Made by a program: the position numbers and the translations under genes. DNA of 32,586 nucleotides from Streptomyces wedmorensis (GTDB lineage Bacteria; Actinomycetota; Actinomycetes; Streptomycetales; Streptomycetaceae): positions 1-32,586 of the forward strand of contig NZ_JNWK01000074.1 of the NCBI RefSeq assembly GCF_000716445.1. The letters run 5' to 3'. The notes below the pieces were generated by a model. It saw only the letters and a list, made by a program, of their open reading frames with translations. It was not told the origin of the DNA and ran no database searches. Shown here in pieces: positions 7,646 through 15,558 of the stretch. Positions within the stretch are counted from its first letter, which is position 1, and each line of letters begins with the position of its first letter.

Positions 7646-8356
7646 TCAGGGGGTGTACGGGGTGTCGCTGTGGTGCAGTTCGGTCAGGGTGGGCTCCGTC
7701 ACGCGGTACACGGCGGAGCGGCGGATCGTCACCACGGCCGACGGCTCGGAGTCCCCGCGCGTGAGGTACACGACGGTGGCCTGGCGCGGTGCCGGCGAGG
7801 ACACGTCGATGGACACCACCGGGGTGCGGTCGCCGAGCGAGGCGGCCGCGACGGGCACCGGCGAGCCGGCGTCGTTGCGCCAGGTGACGAGGCCGTAGAA
7901 CTTGCCCGTGCCGCCGGTGGTGACCTTCACGGCCGCCACGGCGTCCTCCGCGGGGTCGCCCGTCATGTCCCCGATCCCGCACTGCGGCTGAAGCTCGATC
8001 ACCACGCCGTCGCCCTCCCACCGACCGTCGGTGAAGGCGACCGTCCCGTCCGGCGCGTCCGGGAAACGGAAGGACGACGTCTGCAGCGGCGCGTTCCGCA
8101 GCTGGTCACACGTCAGCGCGCCCGCCGAGCCGCCCTTGCCCGGCTTCGTCGGCTTCTTCGACGCCGTCGGCGACGGCTTGGCCGATTCCTTACCCTTGCC
8201 CTTGCCCGGAGCCTTCGACGCGCCGGCGGACTTGCCGGGCTCGGGGGCCGAACCCCCTCCGCCGCCCGTGTCCTTGCAACCCACCGTGACCGACGCCAGC
8301 GCCAGGACCGTGACCAGCCACGTCGCCCGTGCTGCCCGGCTTCTCTTCCCGTTCAC
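7646..8356 (-). CDS. Putative lipoprotein, Lys/Pro/Gly-rich linker
   Basis: A 236-residue exported protein. After a basic start (NGKRSRAARA) comes a hydrophobic segment ending in VTVGC at about residue 27, a slightly degenerate lipobox that would leave an N-terminal lipid-modified Cys. A low-complexity stretch rich in Gly, Lys, Ser and Pro (about 30-75) acts as a wall-spanning linker. The globular part begins near LTCDQLRNAPLQT and contains CGIGDMTGDPAEDAVAAVKVTTGGTGKFYGLVTW-type strands, suggesting a compact beta-rich domain with one Cys pair. I do not recognise a named family. The GTG start at 8356 follows AGGGGGT. It is divergent from the HhH gene at 8541. Confidence 0.75.
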   Translation of the reverse strand: MNGKRSRAARATWLVTVLALASVTVGCKDTGGGGGSAPEPGKSAGASKAPGKGKGKESAKPSPTASKKPTKPGKGGSAGALTCDQLRNAPLQTSSFRFPDAPDGTVAFTDGRWEGDGVVIELQPQCGIGDMTGDPAEDAVAAVKVTTGGTGKFYGLVTWRNDAGSPVPVAAASLGDRTPVVSIDVSSPAPRQATVVYLTRGDSEPSAVVTIRRSAVYRVTEPTLTELHHSDTPYTP

Positions 8357-8475
8357 CGCAGGACCCCCTTGTGTCCGTCCGCGCCGTCCGTCCGCCGTCC
8401 GGCAGGTCCGAAGACGCACCGCCCCGCACCGCGGTTGCGGGTGCGGATCAGCGGGGAGGGCGACACCACCCTGGC

Positions 8476-8504
8476 CTGTACTCGTCCCCGCCGCCGGAGA
8501 TAAT
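8476..8504 (+). promoter_or_regulatory. Possible promoter of the HhH gene
   Basis: CTGTAC (8476-8481) and GATAAT (8499-8504) are 17 bp apart, upstream of the GTG at 8541. The -10 is good and the -35 is weak. GATAAT is one of the few AT-rich patches in this divergent gap. Confidence 0.35.
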
Positions 8505-8540
8505 GAGCCTTCCCGTTTTCCCGCCTCCCGAAGAGCCGCC

Positions 8541-10004
8541 GTGATCGACAGCACCATCGCACTCCAGTCCACCGACCGGGCCGAGATACGCGCCGACCGC
8601 CGGCGGCTCGTCGAAGCGCTCCGGGCCCATCGCCGCCTGCTCGGCGCACGGCGCCCGTTCGAACTCGCCGACCGGCGACGGCTGAACCGTGAGGCCGGCG
8701 CACGGTCCCGGGCGCAGGCCAGGCGCGACAAGGCCCTCCAGCGGATCCACGAGAAGCGGGTCAGGAGCGAACGCTCGCTCACCCGCAGGCTCGACGGCCT
8801 CGACGGGAAGCGAGCGGGCCGAGAGCACCGGGCGCTCGCCGTGCTGCGTCGTGAGTCGATCGAACGATCCCTCCGCTCCACGCGACTGACCCCGAGCCAG
8901 GTGAACGGCATCGGCGGCGGGCTCGTCCGCGACCTCGCGGCACAGGGCATCACGACGGCTGCCGACTTCAGGCGGGTCAGCTGGGGCAAGGCCCCCAACG
9001 GCCGCGGCGGCGAGGTGCTCTACATCCACCGCACCGAGGGCCGCAAGGTCCACATCAACGGCATCGGCGAGCACCGCGGCCGGCCCCTGATGGAGTGGCG
9101 CAGAGCCGCCGTCGCCCGGGCCGAGGCCCGCGCCCCCAAGGAGCTGCCGGCGGACGAACGGCACCGCATCGAGGAGATCATCGAGACCGAGCGGCTCCGC
9201 CTCCGGGAAGAGCTGGACCGGCTCCCGAAGGACGCGGAGTCCGCCCGCGCCGAGATCGAGGAGGCCCACGCGGAGCACCTGGTGGCACTGACCGCCACCG
9301 AACGGGAGGCGCAGGAGCGGGCCGACCTGCGGCGGGCCGAGTTCGACGACATGGCCGAGCGGCTCCTCGCCCTCCGGGCCGAGTTGGCCGCCCATGTCGA
9401 CGCCCACGGCGACCTGGGGCTCATCGAGCGCCGCGCCCGGGCCCGGGCCCTGCGCCCCGTGCCGACCGCGCCGCCGCTGATCCCGGCCCCGCGCTCCCCG
9501 AAGGGGACGGCCGGGGACGCCTGGCCCGCACACGATGCCGGATCCGCCGAAGCCCTTCCGGCGCCGGACGTCCGCGCGGCCGGGGCCCAGGACGACCGTG
9601 CCGACCACGTCCGGACGGCGCCCGGCGTCCGCGCCGGCCTCGGCTGGCTCGTACCGGTCGCCCTGTTCGGCGCGACGGCCGTCCTGGGGGCGGGGGAGAC
9701 GGCCGCGACGCCCCTGTGGTTCGCCGTCGCGGCCCGCCTCGTCGCGCTGGCCGTCGCCGTGGACCTGCTGCGGTTGTGGATTCCGCGCCGCGGCCTGCGG
9801 ACGCCCGGCGCCATGCCCGCCGGTAGTGGTCTCGTCGCCGCCGGCGCGTTCCTGGGCCTCGCCGCCGCGAGCATGTTCGTCGACCCCGAGCACGCCGCGG
9901 GCGGTGCGCCGTGGGCCGTCGCCGCCGTCTCGGCGCTCCTCGTCCTGGTCGGTGCGTCGCGGCGAGCGGGCGGCGGCGACGGGACGGCCGGGCCCACGGG
10001 CTGA
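8541..10004 (+). CDS. Helix-hairpin-helix / coiled-coil / membrane protein
   Basis: A 487-residue protein with four visible parts. (a) Residues 1-110: a highly basic helical region (RADRRRLVEALRAHRRLL, ARSRAQARRDKALQRIHEK). (b) Residues 116-190: two helix-hairpin-helix-like motifs, NGIGGGLVRDLAAQGITTAADF and INGIGEHRGRPLMEWRRA, a spacing also seen at the C-terminus of YegI-type kinases. (c) Residues 203-310: a charged coiled coil, then a Pro/Ala linker. (d) From about 366: several hydrophobic segments (GWLVPVALFGATAVLG, GLVAAGAFLGLAAASMF, AVAAVSALLVLVG) that look like three or four membrane helices. The GTG at 8541 is chosen because the basic helix begins there and the stretch before it looks non-coding. 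The shore-dyes Shine-Dalgarno is weak (GAAGAG). Function is unknown; a membrane-tethered nucleic-acid binder is inference. Confidence 0.72.
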   Translation: MIDSTIALQSTDRAEIRADRRRLVEALRAHRRLLGARRPFELADRRRLNREAGARSRAQARRDKALQRIHEKRVRSERSLTRRLDGLDGKRAGREHRALAVLRRESIERSLRSTRLTPSQVNGIGGGLVRDLAAQGITTAADFRRVSWGKAPNGRGGEVLYIHRTEGRKVHINGIGEHRGRPLMEWRRAAVARAEARAPKELPADERHRIEEIIETERLRLREELDRLPKDAESARAEIEEAHAEHLVALTATEREAQERADLRRAEFDDMAERLLALRAELAAHVDAHGDLGLIERRARARALRPVPTAPPLIPAPRSPKGTAGDAWPAHDAGSAEALPAPDVRAAGAQDDRADHVRTAPGVRAGLGWLVPVALFGATAVLGAGETAATPLWFAVAARLVALAVAVDLLRLWIPRRGLRTPGAMPAGSGLVAAGAFLGLAAASMFVDPEHAAGGAPWAVAAVSALLVLVGASRRAGGGDGTAGPTG

Positions 10005-10022
10005 CCGCGCGGGGCCGGTGGC

Positions 10023-10709
10023 TCAGCCCCGGTGGCCGTTCGCCCCGTCGGGGGCCAGGACTTCGCGCAGGGCGGCCACCGCGTGGGCGCGGTGGGCGTC
10101 GAGGCGGCGGACGACGGTGTCCTCGTCGTTCCGGCGGAGGGCGGCGAGGACGGCGCGGTGTTCGTCGACGGCCTGCTCGCGGTGCGGCGTGTCGGCGTAG
10201 TAGAGCGAGCGGTAGGCGTCGGTGGAGTCCCACAGGGTGGTGATGAGGCGGACGAGGCGGGGCATGCCGGAGGCCTCGATGAGGGTGAAGTGGAAGCGGC
10301 GGTTCGCCGCGGCCATGCCGGGTACGTCCCCGGCGTCGGCGGCGCGTTCCACCTCGTCCTGGACGCGTTCGAGGGCGGCGAGGGTGCCGTCGGGCAGCCG
10401 CCGCACGGCGAGGCGTACGGCCTCCGTCTCCAGGAGTTCGCGGATCCGGTAGATCTCCTCCAGGTCGGCCAGCGAGAGCTCGGCGACGAAGTAGCCGCGG
10501 TGTATGTGGTGGACGACGAGACCCTCGGCCTCCAGGGCCTTGAGGGCCTCGCGCAGCGGCACCCGGCTCACCTCGAAGCGGGCCGCCAGGGCCTCCTGGA
10601 CGATCTGGTCGCCCGGCTTGAGCTCCCCGGTGGTGATGGCGCGCCGCAGTTCCTCCAGGACGAACTGCTGGGCGGTCTGCGGCCGCCGTTTCTGCACCGC
10701 GCTGCTCAT
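10023..10709 (-). CDS. GntR-family (FadR/FCD) transcriptional regulator
   Basis: A 228-residue regulator. The winged helix is at about residues 10-75 (FVLEELRRAITTGELKPGDQI, LAARFEVSRVPLREALKALEAEGLV, HRGYFVAEL). An FCD effector domain follows at about 85-215, with EIYRIRELLETEAVRLA, the metal or ligand-binding NRRFHFTLIEASG segment, and a late HRAVLAALRRNDEDTVVRRLDAHRAHA helix. FCD proteins usually bind small carboxylates or their CoA pathway intermediates. It lies directly after the CoA-transferase on the same strand, with a hairpin between them. It is the obvious candidate to bind the two GGATCC-centred dyads at 12012-12072, hence a probable repressor of the glutarate genes (inference). 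Confidence 0.9.
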   Translation of the reverse strand: MSSAVQKRRPQTAQQFVLEELRRAITTGELKPGDQIVQEALAARFEVSRVPLREALKALEAEGLVVHHIHRGYFVAELSLADLEEIYRIRELLETEAVRLAVRRLPDGTLAALERVQDEVERAADAGDVPGMAAANRRFHFTLIEASGMPRLVRLITTLWDSTDAYRSLYYADTPHREQAVDEHRAVLAALRRNDEDTVVRRLDAHRAHAVAALREVLAPDGANGHRG

Positions 10710-10737
10710 CGCCTGTCGACCTTCCGTTCCTTCGTGT

Positions 10738-10768
10738 CGCCACCGGCGGAGCCCGCCCGCCGGTGGCG
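10738..10768 (-). terminator. Hairpin between the CoA-transferase and GntR genes
   Basis: CGCCACCGGCGG (10738-10749) and CCGCCGGTGGCG (10757-10768) are a perfect 12-bp stem with a 7-nt loop. It lies 17 bp beyond the CoA-transferase stop and 29 bp before the GntR start. It may terminate, attenuate or stabilise the upstream message. Confidence 0.65.
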
Positions 10769-10784
10769 CCCATCTTCCTATGGA

Positions 10785-11969
10785 TCAGGGCGTGCGCGCG
10801 GTCCGTCCCAGCGCGGCGAGCAGCTCCTCGGTGTGCTCGCCGAGGCGCGGGGGAGCGGCGCGGTAGGACGGCGGGGTGGCGTCGAGCCGGATGGGGTTCA
10901 CGACCTGACCGGGGCCGGCCGCGGACTCCGGGACCCGCGGGGCGAGGCCCAGGCGGTCGGCGAGGCCGAAGGCGGCCGCCAGGTCGTTGATGGGGCCGCA
11001 GGGCACGCCGGCGGCGGTGAGCTCCTCGAACCAGCCGTCGGCGGTGCGGCCGGAGAGCGGCCCGGCCAGGGCCGCGACGAGGTCCTCGCGGTGGGCGACG
11101 CGGGCCGTGTTGGTGGCGAAGCGGGGATCGTCGGCCAGCTCCGGCCGGCCGATCCGGTCGCAGAGGCTCCGGAACTGCCGGTCGTTGCCGACGGCGAGGA
11201 CGAGCGGCCGGTCCTGGGCGTCGAAGACCTCGTACGGGGCGATGCTCGGGTGCCGGTTGCCCATCGCGCGCGGGACGACGCCGGCCCCGAGGTGCGCGGC
11301 GGCCTGGTTGGTGAGCGCGGACAGCAGGGAGGTGAGGAGGGAGACCTCGACCCGCTGCCCCCGCCCGGTGAGGTCCCGGTGCCGCAGGGCGGCCAGCACG
11401 CCGAGGCCGGCGTGGAGGCCGGTGATGACGTCGACGAGGGCGACGCCCGTCTTCGTACCGGCGCCGTCCGGTTCGCCGGTCACGCTCATGAGGCCGCCCA
11501 TGGCCTGGACGAGCAGGTCGTAGCCGGGAAGCCGGGCCCCCTCGGCGGTGCCGAAGCCGGTCACCGAGCAGTAGACGAGCCCGGGATTGGTCGCCCGCAC
11601 GTCCTCGTAACCGAGGCCGAGCTTCTCCATGGTGCCGGGGCGGAAGTTCTCCACCAGGACGTCCGCGCGGTCCACGATCGCGCGGGCCGCGGCGAGGTCT
11701 TCGGGGGCGGTGAGATCGAGCGAGACGGAGCGCTTGTTGCGGTTCACCCCGAGGAAGTACGTGGCCTCCCCGTCGGCGAACGGCGGGCCCCACGCACGGG
11801 TGTCGTCACCGGAGCCGGGCCGCTCGATCTTGATCACGTCCGCGCCCAGGTCGGCGAGGAGCATCGTCATGTAGGGCCCGGCGAGCACGCGCCCGAAGTC
11901 GGCGACGACGATCCCGGACAGGGCGCCGCCTCCGGCGGTCCCCGGGGTGTCCGGCTGGTCTGCGCGCAT
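10785..11969 (-). CDS. CaiB/BaiF (family III) CoA-transferase, probably glutarate CoA-transferase type
   Basis: A 394-residue family III CoA-transferase. Visible landmarks are SGIVVADFGRVLAGPYMTMLLADLGADVIKIERP, the nucleotide-CoA region NRNKRSVSLDL, DVLVENFRPGTMEKLGLGY, and the catalytic Asp at about D151 in GYDLLVQAMGGLMSVTG. Family III enzymes move CoA between carboxylates through an aspartyl anhydride. The divergent partner is a clear glutaryl-CoA dehydrogenase. In pseudomonads (gcdG-gcdH) and humans (SUGCT with GCDH) the same pairing activates glutarate with succinyl-CoA, so that role is inferred here. The ATG at 11969 has GAGGGAG upstream. Expression should start from the promoter at 12029-12057. 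L-carnitine or other carboxylates remain alternatives. Confidence 0.88.
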   Translation of the reverse strand: MRADQPDTPGTAGGGALSGIVVADFGRVLAGPYMTMLLADLGADVIKIERPGSGDDTRAWGPPFADGEATYFLGVNRNKRSVSLDLTAPEDLAAARAIVDRADVLVENFRPGTMEKLGLGYEDVRATNPGLVYCSVTGFGTAEGARLPGYDLLVQAMGGLMSVTGEPDGAGTKTGVALVDVITGLHAGLGVLAALRHRDLTGRGQRVEVSLLTSLLSALTNQAAAHLGAGVVPRAMGNRHPSIAPYEVFDAQDRPLVLAVGNDRQFRSLCDRIGRPELADDPRFATNTARVAHREDLVAALAGPLSGRTADGWFEELTAAGVPCGPINDLAAAFGLADRLGLAPRVPESAAGPGQVVNPIRLDATPPSYRAAPPRLGEHTEELLAALGRTARTP

Positions 11970-12011
11970 GCGGCGCTCCCTCGCTCTCGCTGGTGACGCC
12001 GGCCGATCCGG

Positions 12012-12027
12012 CGATTGGATCCCATCG
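12012..12027. promoter_or_regulatory. Operator-like dyad 1 (GGATCC centre)
   Basis: CGATTGGATCCCATCG is a 16-bp dyad with one mismatched pair. It covers the expected transcription start of the CoA-transferase promoter. Its centre is 45 bp from that of dyad 2. Probable GntR/FCD site. Confidence 0.6.
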
Positions 12028-12028
12028 G

Positions 12029-12057
12029 ACGCTAGGGGGCCCGCGGCCGGTTTTCAA
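12029..12057 (-). promoter_or_regulatory. Promoter of the CoA-transferase gene
   Basis: On the minus strand, TTGAAA (complement of 12052-12057) is followed after 17 bp by TAGCGT (complement of 12029-12034), a good match to the main vegetative sigma factor consensus. The two operator dyads flank it: one just upstream of the -35 and one over the start point. Confidence 0.65.
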
Positions 12058-12072
12058 TACTGGATCCAATAT
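12057..12072. promoter_or_regulatory. Operator-like dyad 2 (GGATCC centre)
   Basis: ATACTGGATCCAATAT is a 16-bp dyad with one mismatched pair and the same centre as dyad 1. It touches the -35 of the minus-strand promoter. It also lies where a -35 would be for a plus-strand -10 candidate, TACGCT at 12085-12090, which would drive gcdH. Confidence 0.6.
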
Positions 12073-12129
12073 CCGATCGGGCGCTACGCTTCGGCTCGCC
12101 GAGTTGCCACAGTCGCCAGGAGGCCGTCC

Positions 12130-13311
12130 GTGAAGTCGCCGTCCACTCCCGTCCACCCCTTCGACCTGCTCGCCGTCGACGGACTGCTGACGGACGAGGA
12201 GCGCGAGATCCGCCGAACCGTCCGGGCCGTCGCCGACCGCGAGCTGCGGCCGCACGTCGCCGGCTGGTTCGAGAAGGGCGAGATCCCGGCCCGCGAGCTG
12301 GCCCGCACCCTCGGCGGCATCGGCGTGCTCGGCATGCACCTGGAGGGCTACGGCTGCGCGGGCACCAACTCCGTCGCGTACGGCCTCGCCTGCCTGGAAC
12401 TGGAGGCCGTCGACTCCGGACTGCGCTCGCTCGTCTCCGTCCAGGGCTCCCTCGCCATGTACGCGATCTGGAAGCACGGCTCCGAGGAGCAGAAGCAGCG
12501 CTGGCTGCCGAAGATGGCGGCCGGCGAGTACATCGGCTGCTTCGGCCTCACCGAGCCCGACGCGGGCTCGGACCCGGGCGCGATGCGGACCAACGCCAAG
12601 CGGGACGGCTCCGACTGGGTGCTCAACGGCACCAAGATGTGGATCACCAACGGCTCCGTGGCCGACGTCGCCGTCGTCTGGGCCCGGACCGAGGACGGCG
12701 TCCGGGGCTTCCTCGTCCCGGCCGGCACCCCCGGCTTCAGCGCCCCCGAGATCAAGATGAAGCTCTCGCTGCGCGCGAGCGTCACCAGCGAACTGGTCTT
12801 CGAGGACGTGCGCCTGCCCGCCGACGCGATGCTGCCGGAGGCCCGCGGCCTCTCCGGCCCGCTCGGCTGCCTCAACGAGGCCCGCTTCGGCATCGTCTTC
12901 GGCGCGCTCGGCGCCGCCCGCGACTGCCTGGAGACGGCCATCTCCTACGCCCGCGACCGGGTCGTCTTCGCCCGCTCCCTCGCCTCGTACCAGCTGACCC
13001 AGCAGAAGCTCGCCGACATGTCCGTCGAACTCGGCAAGGGCATGCTGCTCGCCCTCCACCTGGGCCGCCTCAAGGACGCGGGCGAGCTCACCGCCGAGCA
13101 GGTCAGCGTGGGCAAGCTCAACAACGTCCGCGAGGCGATCGCGATCGCCCGCGAGTGCCGCACGATCCTGGGCGCCAACGGCATCACCCTGGAGTACCCG
13201 GTGCTGCGGCACGCCAACAACCTGGAGTCGGTGCTCACCTACGAGGGCACGAGCGAGGTCCACTCCCTGGTCATCGGCAAGGCGCTCACCGGCGAGCAGG
13301 CCTTCCGCTGA
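12130..13311 (+). CDS. gcdH: Glutaryl-CoA dehydrogenase-type acyl-CoA dehydrogenase
   Basis: A 393-residue FAD enzyme that oxidises and decarboxylates glutaryl-CoA to crotonyl-CoA. It follows the GCDH family closely along its length: GVLGMHLEGYGCAGTNSVAYGL, the Arg that binds the substrate carboxylate (R99 in VDSGLRSLVSVQ), FGLTEPDAGSDPG, LNGTKMWITNGSVAD, GCLNEARFGIVFGALGAA, KLADMSVELGKGMLLALHLGRLKD, and the catalytic base E372 in TYEGTSEVHSLVIG. The GTG at 12130 has AGGAGG at 12118-12123 with a 6-nt gap. It is divergent from the CoA-transferase across 160 bp holding two operator-like dyads. The pair would take free glutarate into central metabolism. The electron acceptor is presumably ETF, not encoded here. 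Confidence 0.9.
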   Translation: MKSPSTPVHPFDLLAVDGLLTDEEREIRRTVRAVADRELRPHVAGWFEKGEIPARELARTLGGIGVLGMHLEGYGCAGTNSVAYGLACLELEAVDSGLRSLVSVQGSLAMYAIWKHGSEEQKQRWLPKMAAGEYIGCFGLTEPDAGSDPGAMRTNAKRDGSDWVLNGTKMWITNGSVADVAVVWARTEDGVRGFLVPAGTPGFSAPEIKMKLSLRASVTSELVFEDVRLPADAMLPEARGLSGPLGCLNEARFGIVFGALGAARDCLETAISYARDRVVFARSLASYQLTQQKLADMSVELGKGMLLALHLGRLKDAGELTAEQVSVGKLNNVREAIAIARECRTILGANGITLEYPVLRHANNLESVLTYEGTSEVHSLVIGKALTGEQAFR

Positions 13312-13325
13312 CCTCCGGTCCGGCC

Positions 13326-13347
13326 GTGACGGTCAGCCGGCCGTCAC
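13326..13347. terminator. Short hairpin between gcdH and the FBP gene
   Basis: GTGACGG (13326-13332) and CCGTCAC (13341-13347) form a 7-bp stem with an 8-nt loop. It overlaps the stop codon of the convergent FBP gene and sits 14 bp after the gcdH stop. Weak but well placed. Confidence 0.45.
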
Positions 13348-13836
13348 CCGGTCGACGAAGGCGTCCAGGTTGCCCGTCAGGCGGGCGACCTGTTCCTCGA
13401 CGGTGAGGGACTCCTCGTGGCGCCGGCCGCGCAGCTTCGGCTGCCGCCTGCCCCGGACGTAGAGGGAGCAGGCCAGGTCGGCGCAGAGGTAGATCCCGAC
13501 CGTGTTCCCCTCGCGGCCGCGGCTTCCGGCCAGCGGCGCCACGAGGAGCGTGACGCCCGAGGACGCGTGCCCGGTCAGGCAGACCTGGCACATGCTCGAC
13601 TTCACGGCGCTGGTCCGGCCGGCGGCCGGCACCCGCAGGGTCACGCCGAGCGGGCCGTCCTCGCGGGGGAGGACCAGGTGCGCGCGGAGCGGCGCGCCCG
13701 GGTCGACCCAGCCGAGGAAGTCCAGGTCCTCCCAGGGGAGTTCGGCGAAGTCGAGGGGCAGCTTCAGGCGGGCCGCCTCACCCTTCGTGCAGTTCACGAA
13801 GGACGCGCGGATCTGTCGGTCGGTGAGTGCTTCCAC
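13333..13836 (-). CDS. FBP-type treble-clef zinc-finger protein (EF-G-binding-like)
   Basis: A 167-residue protein that matches the FusB/FBP C-terminal treble-clef family in overall pattern. The N-terminus reads LTDRQIRASFVNCTKGEAARLKLP. The middle is a beta domain (WEDLDFLGWVDPGAPLRAHLV), and the zinc finger consists of CQVC and, about 30 residues later, CADLAC, ending in LYVRGRR. In FusB proteins this domain grips EF-G on the ribosome; in actinobacteria the role is not settled. The GTG at 13836 is chosen because family members begin just before LTxxxIRASFVNC; an ATG at 13872 is in frame but adds low-complexity residues, and neither has a clear Shine-Dalgarno. An imperfect 9+2+9 dyad (13840-13859) sits directly upstream of the GTG and may be a regulatory site. 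Confidence 0.8.
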   Translation of the reverse strand: MEALTDRQIRASFVNCTKGEAARLKLPLDFAELPWEDLDFLGWVDPGAPLRAHLVLPREDGPLGVTLRVPAAGRTSAVKSSMCQVCLTGHASSGVTLLVAPLAGSRGREGNTVGIYLCADLACSLYVRGRRQPKLRGRRHEESLTVEEQVARLTGNLDAFVDRVTAG

Positions 13837-13987
13837 TCGGTGGACCGTACACGGACCACTGCCGCGGGGCATCCGAATATGGCCCCGCGTGCCCGCGTGC
13901 CCGCGTACGGCCCCGTGCACCCGCGTACGGTCCCCTGCGCCTGCCGTCGACGACGGCGGACGGGCCCGGCCGCGGCGCCGGACCGGC

Positions 13988-15457
13988 TCAGGCCACCCAG
14001 TCCGGCAGTGCCGGGTCGGCGAAGCGGCCGGGGGCGCCGTCGAGGGCCGCGGCGAGGCGCTCGGCGGCCGACTCGTACACGTCCTCCGGCAGCGTGTACG
14101 GGATGCGCAGCCGGTGCTCGTGCGTTCCGGGGTCGACGCCGAAGCGGGCGCCGCCCTCGACCCGTACGCCGTGCCGCAGCGCCCGGGACGCGAGCGCGGA
14201 GGCGATCGGGCGGCCCAGGTCGATCCACAGGCACATCCCGCCGGGCGGCAGCGTCCAGCGCCACTCCGGCACGTGCCGGGCGAGCGCCTCGCTCAGCGCG
14301 GCCCGGCGTCGGCGCAGCTCCTCGACGCGCCGCGGAAGGATCTCGCCGAGGCGGTCCAGCAGGGCGACGGCCACCAGCTGGTCCAGGACGGAGCCGGACA
14401 GGTCGGCGGTGATCCGGACCCGGGCCAGCTCGGTCACGACCCGGGACGAGGCCCGCACCCAGCCGACCCGGAGCCCGCCCCAGCAACTCTTGCTGAGCGA
14501 GCCGACGGTGACGATCTGCTCCCCGTCGCCCCCGCCGGCCGCCGTCGCGAAGGGGGCCGGTGCGGGCACGTCCAGGGCCATGTCGGTGAGGGTCTCGTCG
14601 ACCACCAGCCACGTCCCGGTGGCCCGCGCGGCGCGCGTCAGCTCGCGCCGCTGCTCCGGTGGCATGAGGTGCCCGGTCGGGTTGTGGAAGTCGGGGATGA
14701 GATAGGCCAGGCGCGGCGCGGTCTGCCGGAGCGCCGCGTCGACGAGCCCGGTGTCCCAGCCGCTCTCGGTCACCGGTACCGGGGTCACCCGGAGCATGCG
14801 GCCGCGCATCGCGTCGAGGGCGTTGGTGTACGAGGGGTTCTCGGCGAGCACCCGGTCGCCGGCCCGGCCGAGCAGCGTGAGGACGAGCGACAGCGCCTGC
14901 TGCGCGCCGGAGGTGACGAGGATCTGCTCGGGGCGGGTCGGCAGGCCCCGGGCCGTGTAGCGCTCGGCGACGGCCGCGCGCAGCGCGGGCAGCCCGTAGG
15001 GGTGGTAGCCCTGGGCGCCGGCGTAGCGGGGCAGTTCGAGGGCCGCCGCGGTCAGCGCGGCCGCCAGCTCCGACTCGGGGGCCTGGGGCGCGGCGAGGGC
15101 GAGGTCGATGGTGGCGCCCGACTCGTCCTGGTACGAGCCGAGGGCGGTCGGTGCCTGCCCGTCGGGCAGTGCGGTCCAGGTGCCCGCGCCCCGGCGGCTG
15201 TGCGCGTACCCGCTCTCCCGGAGCAGGTCGTACGCTCCCGTCACGGTCGTCCGGCTCACCTGCAGGACCGCCGCGAGCTCCCGCTCGGCGGGCAGTCGCA
15301 CGCGCAGTGCCACCCGCCCGTCGAGGAGCGCCTCGCGCACGGCCCGGGCGAGTTCCCGGTACCCGAACCGGCCCTCCGGGGGCGGGGTGAGGAGCGATGC
15401 GAGCTGGCGGCCCGTCAGGGTCCGGTCCGCTGTGTGGACCACACGTGCCACTGCCAT
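13988..15457 (-). CDS. MocR-family regulator (GntR HTH fused to aminotransferase fold)
   Basis: A 489-residue MocR/PdxR-type protein. The N-terminal winged helix is at about residues 30-95 (YRELARAVREALLDGRVALRVRLPAERELAAVLQVSRTTVTGAYDLLRESGY). A class I aminotransferase-like domain follows: YHPYGLPALRAAVAERYTARGLPT, TSGAQQALSLVL, LIPDFHNPTGHLM, VVDETLTDMALD and the PLP lysine motif VGSLSKSCWGGLRVGW. MocR proteins use PLP as effector or sensor cofactor, often controlling B6, GABA or taurine genes. The ATG at 15457 is chosen because GAGGAG lies 8 nt before it; the GTG at 15466 would touch that site. Three GCCAAT half-sites surround the start. Downstream of its stop, 13943-13957 is a small 6-bp hairpin. 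Confidence 0.9.
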   Translation of the reverse strand: MAVARVVHTADRTLTGRQLASLLTPPPEGRFGYRELARAVREALLDGRVALRVRLPAERELAAVLQVSRTTVTGAYDLLRESGYAHSRRGAGTWTALPDGQAPTALGSYQDESGATIDLALAAPQAPESELAAALTAAALELPRYAGAQGYHPYGLPALRAAVAERYTARGLPTRPEQILVTSGAQQALSLVLTLLGRAGDRVLAENPSYTNALDAMRGRMLRVTPVPVTESGWDTGLVDAALRQTAPRLAYLIPDFHNPTGHLMPPEQRRELTRAARATGTWLVVDETLTDMALDVPAPAPFATAAGGGDGEQIVTVGSLSKSCWGGLRVGWVRASSRVVTELARVRITADLSGSVLDQLVAVALLDRLGEILPRRVEELRRRRAALSEALARHVPEWRWTLPPGGMCLWIDLGRPIASALASRALRHGVRVEGGARFGVDPGTHEHRLRIPYTLPEDVYESAAERLAAALDGAPGRFADPALPDWVA

Positions 15458-15498
15458 GCCAATCACTCCTCATTGGCTCTGCTGTCCGGGCCAATGAG
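15458..15498. promoter_or_regulatory. Array of three GCCAAT half-sites over the MocR start
   Basis: GCCAAT occurs at 15458-15463 and 15490-15495, and its complement ATTGGC at 15472-15477. The outer pair are direct repeats 32 bp apart. The inner pair extends to a perfect 9-bp inverted repeat, CTCATTGGC (15469-15477) and GCCAATGAG (15490-15498), 21 bp between arm starts. MocR regulators bind such multi-half-site operators, so autoregulation is likely. Confidence 0.6.
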
Positions 15499-15558
15499 AC
15501 TACAGACTCCTGTCCAGTGGCCTGGTGGCCACCTTCCATCCGGGAAAGGAGACGACCG

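Noticed and set aside
13876..13935. GCCCGCGT-type short repeats upstream of the FBP gene as a regulatory array
   Set aside because: They are short, irregular and GC-only, as expected by chance in this base composition.
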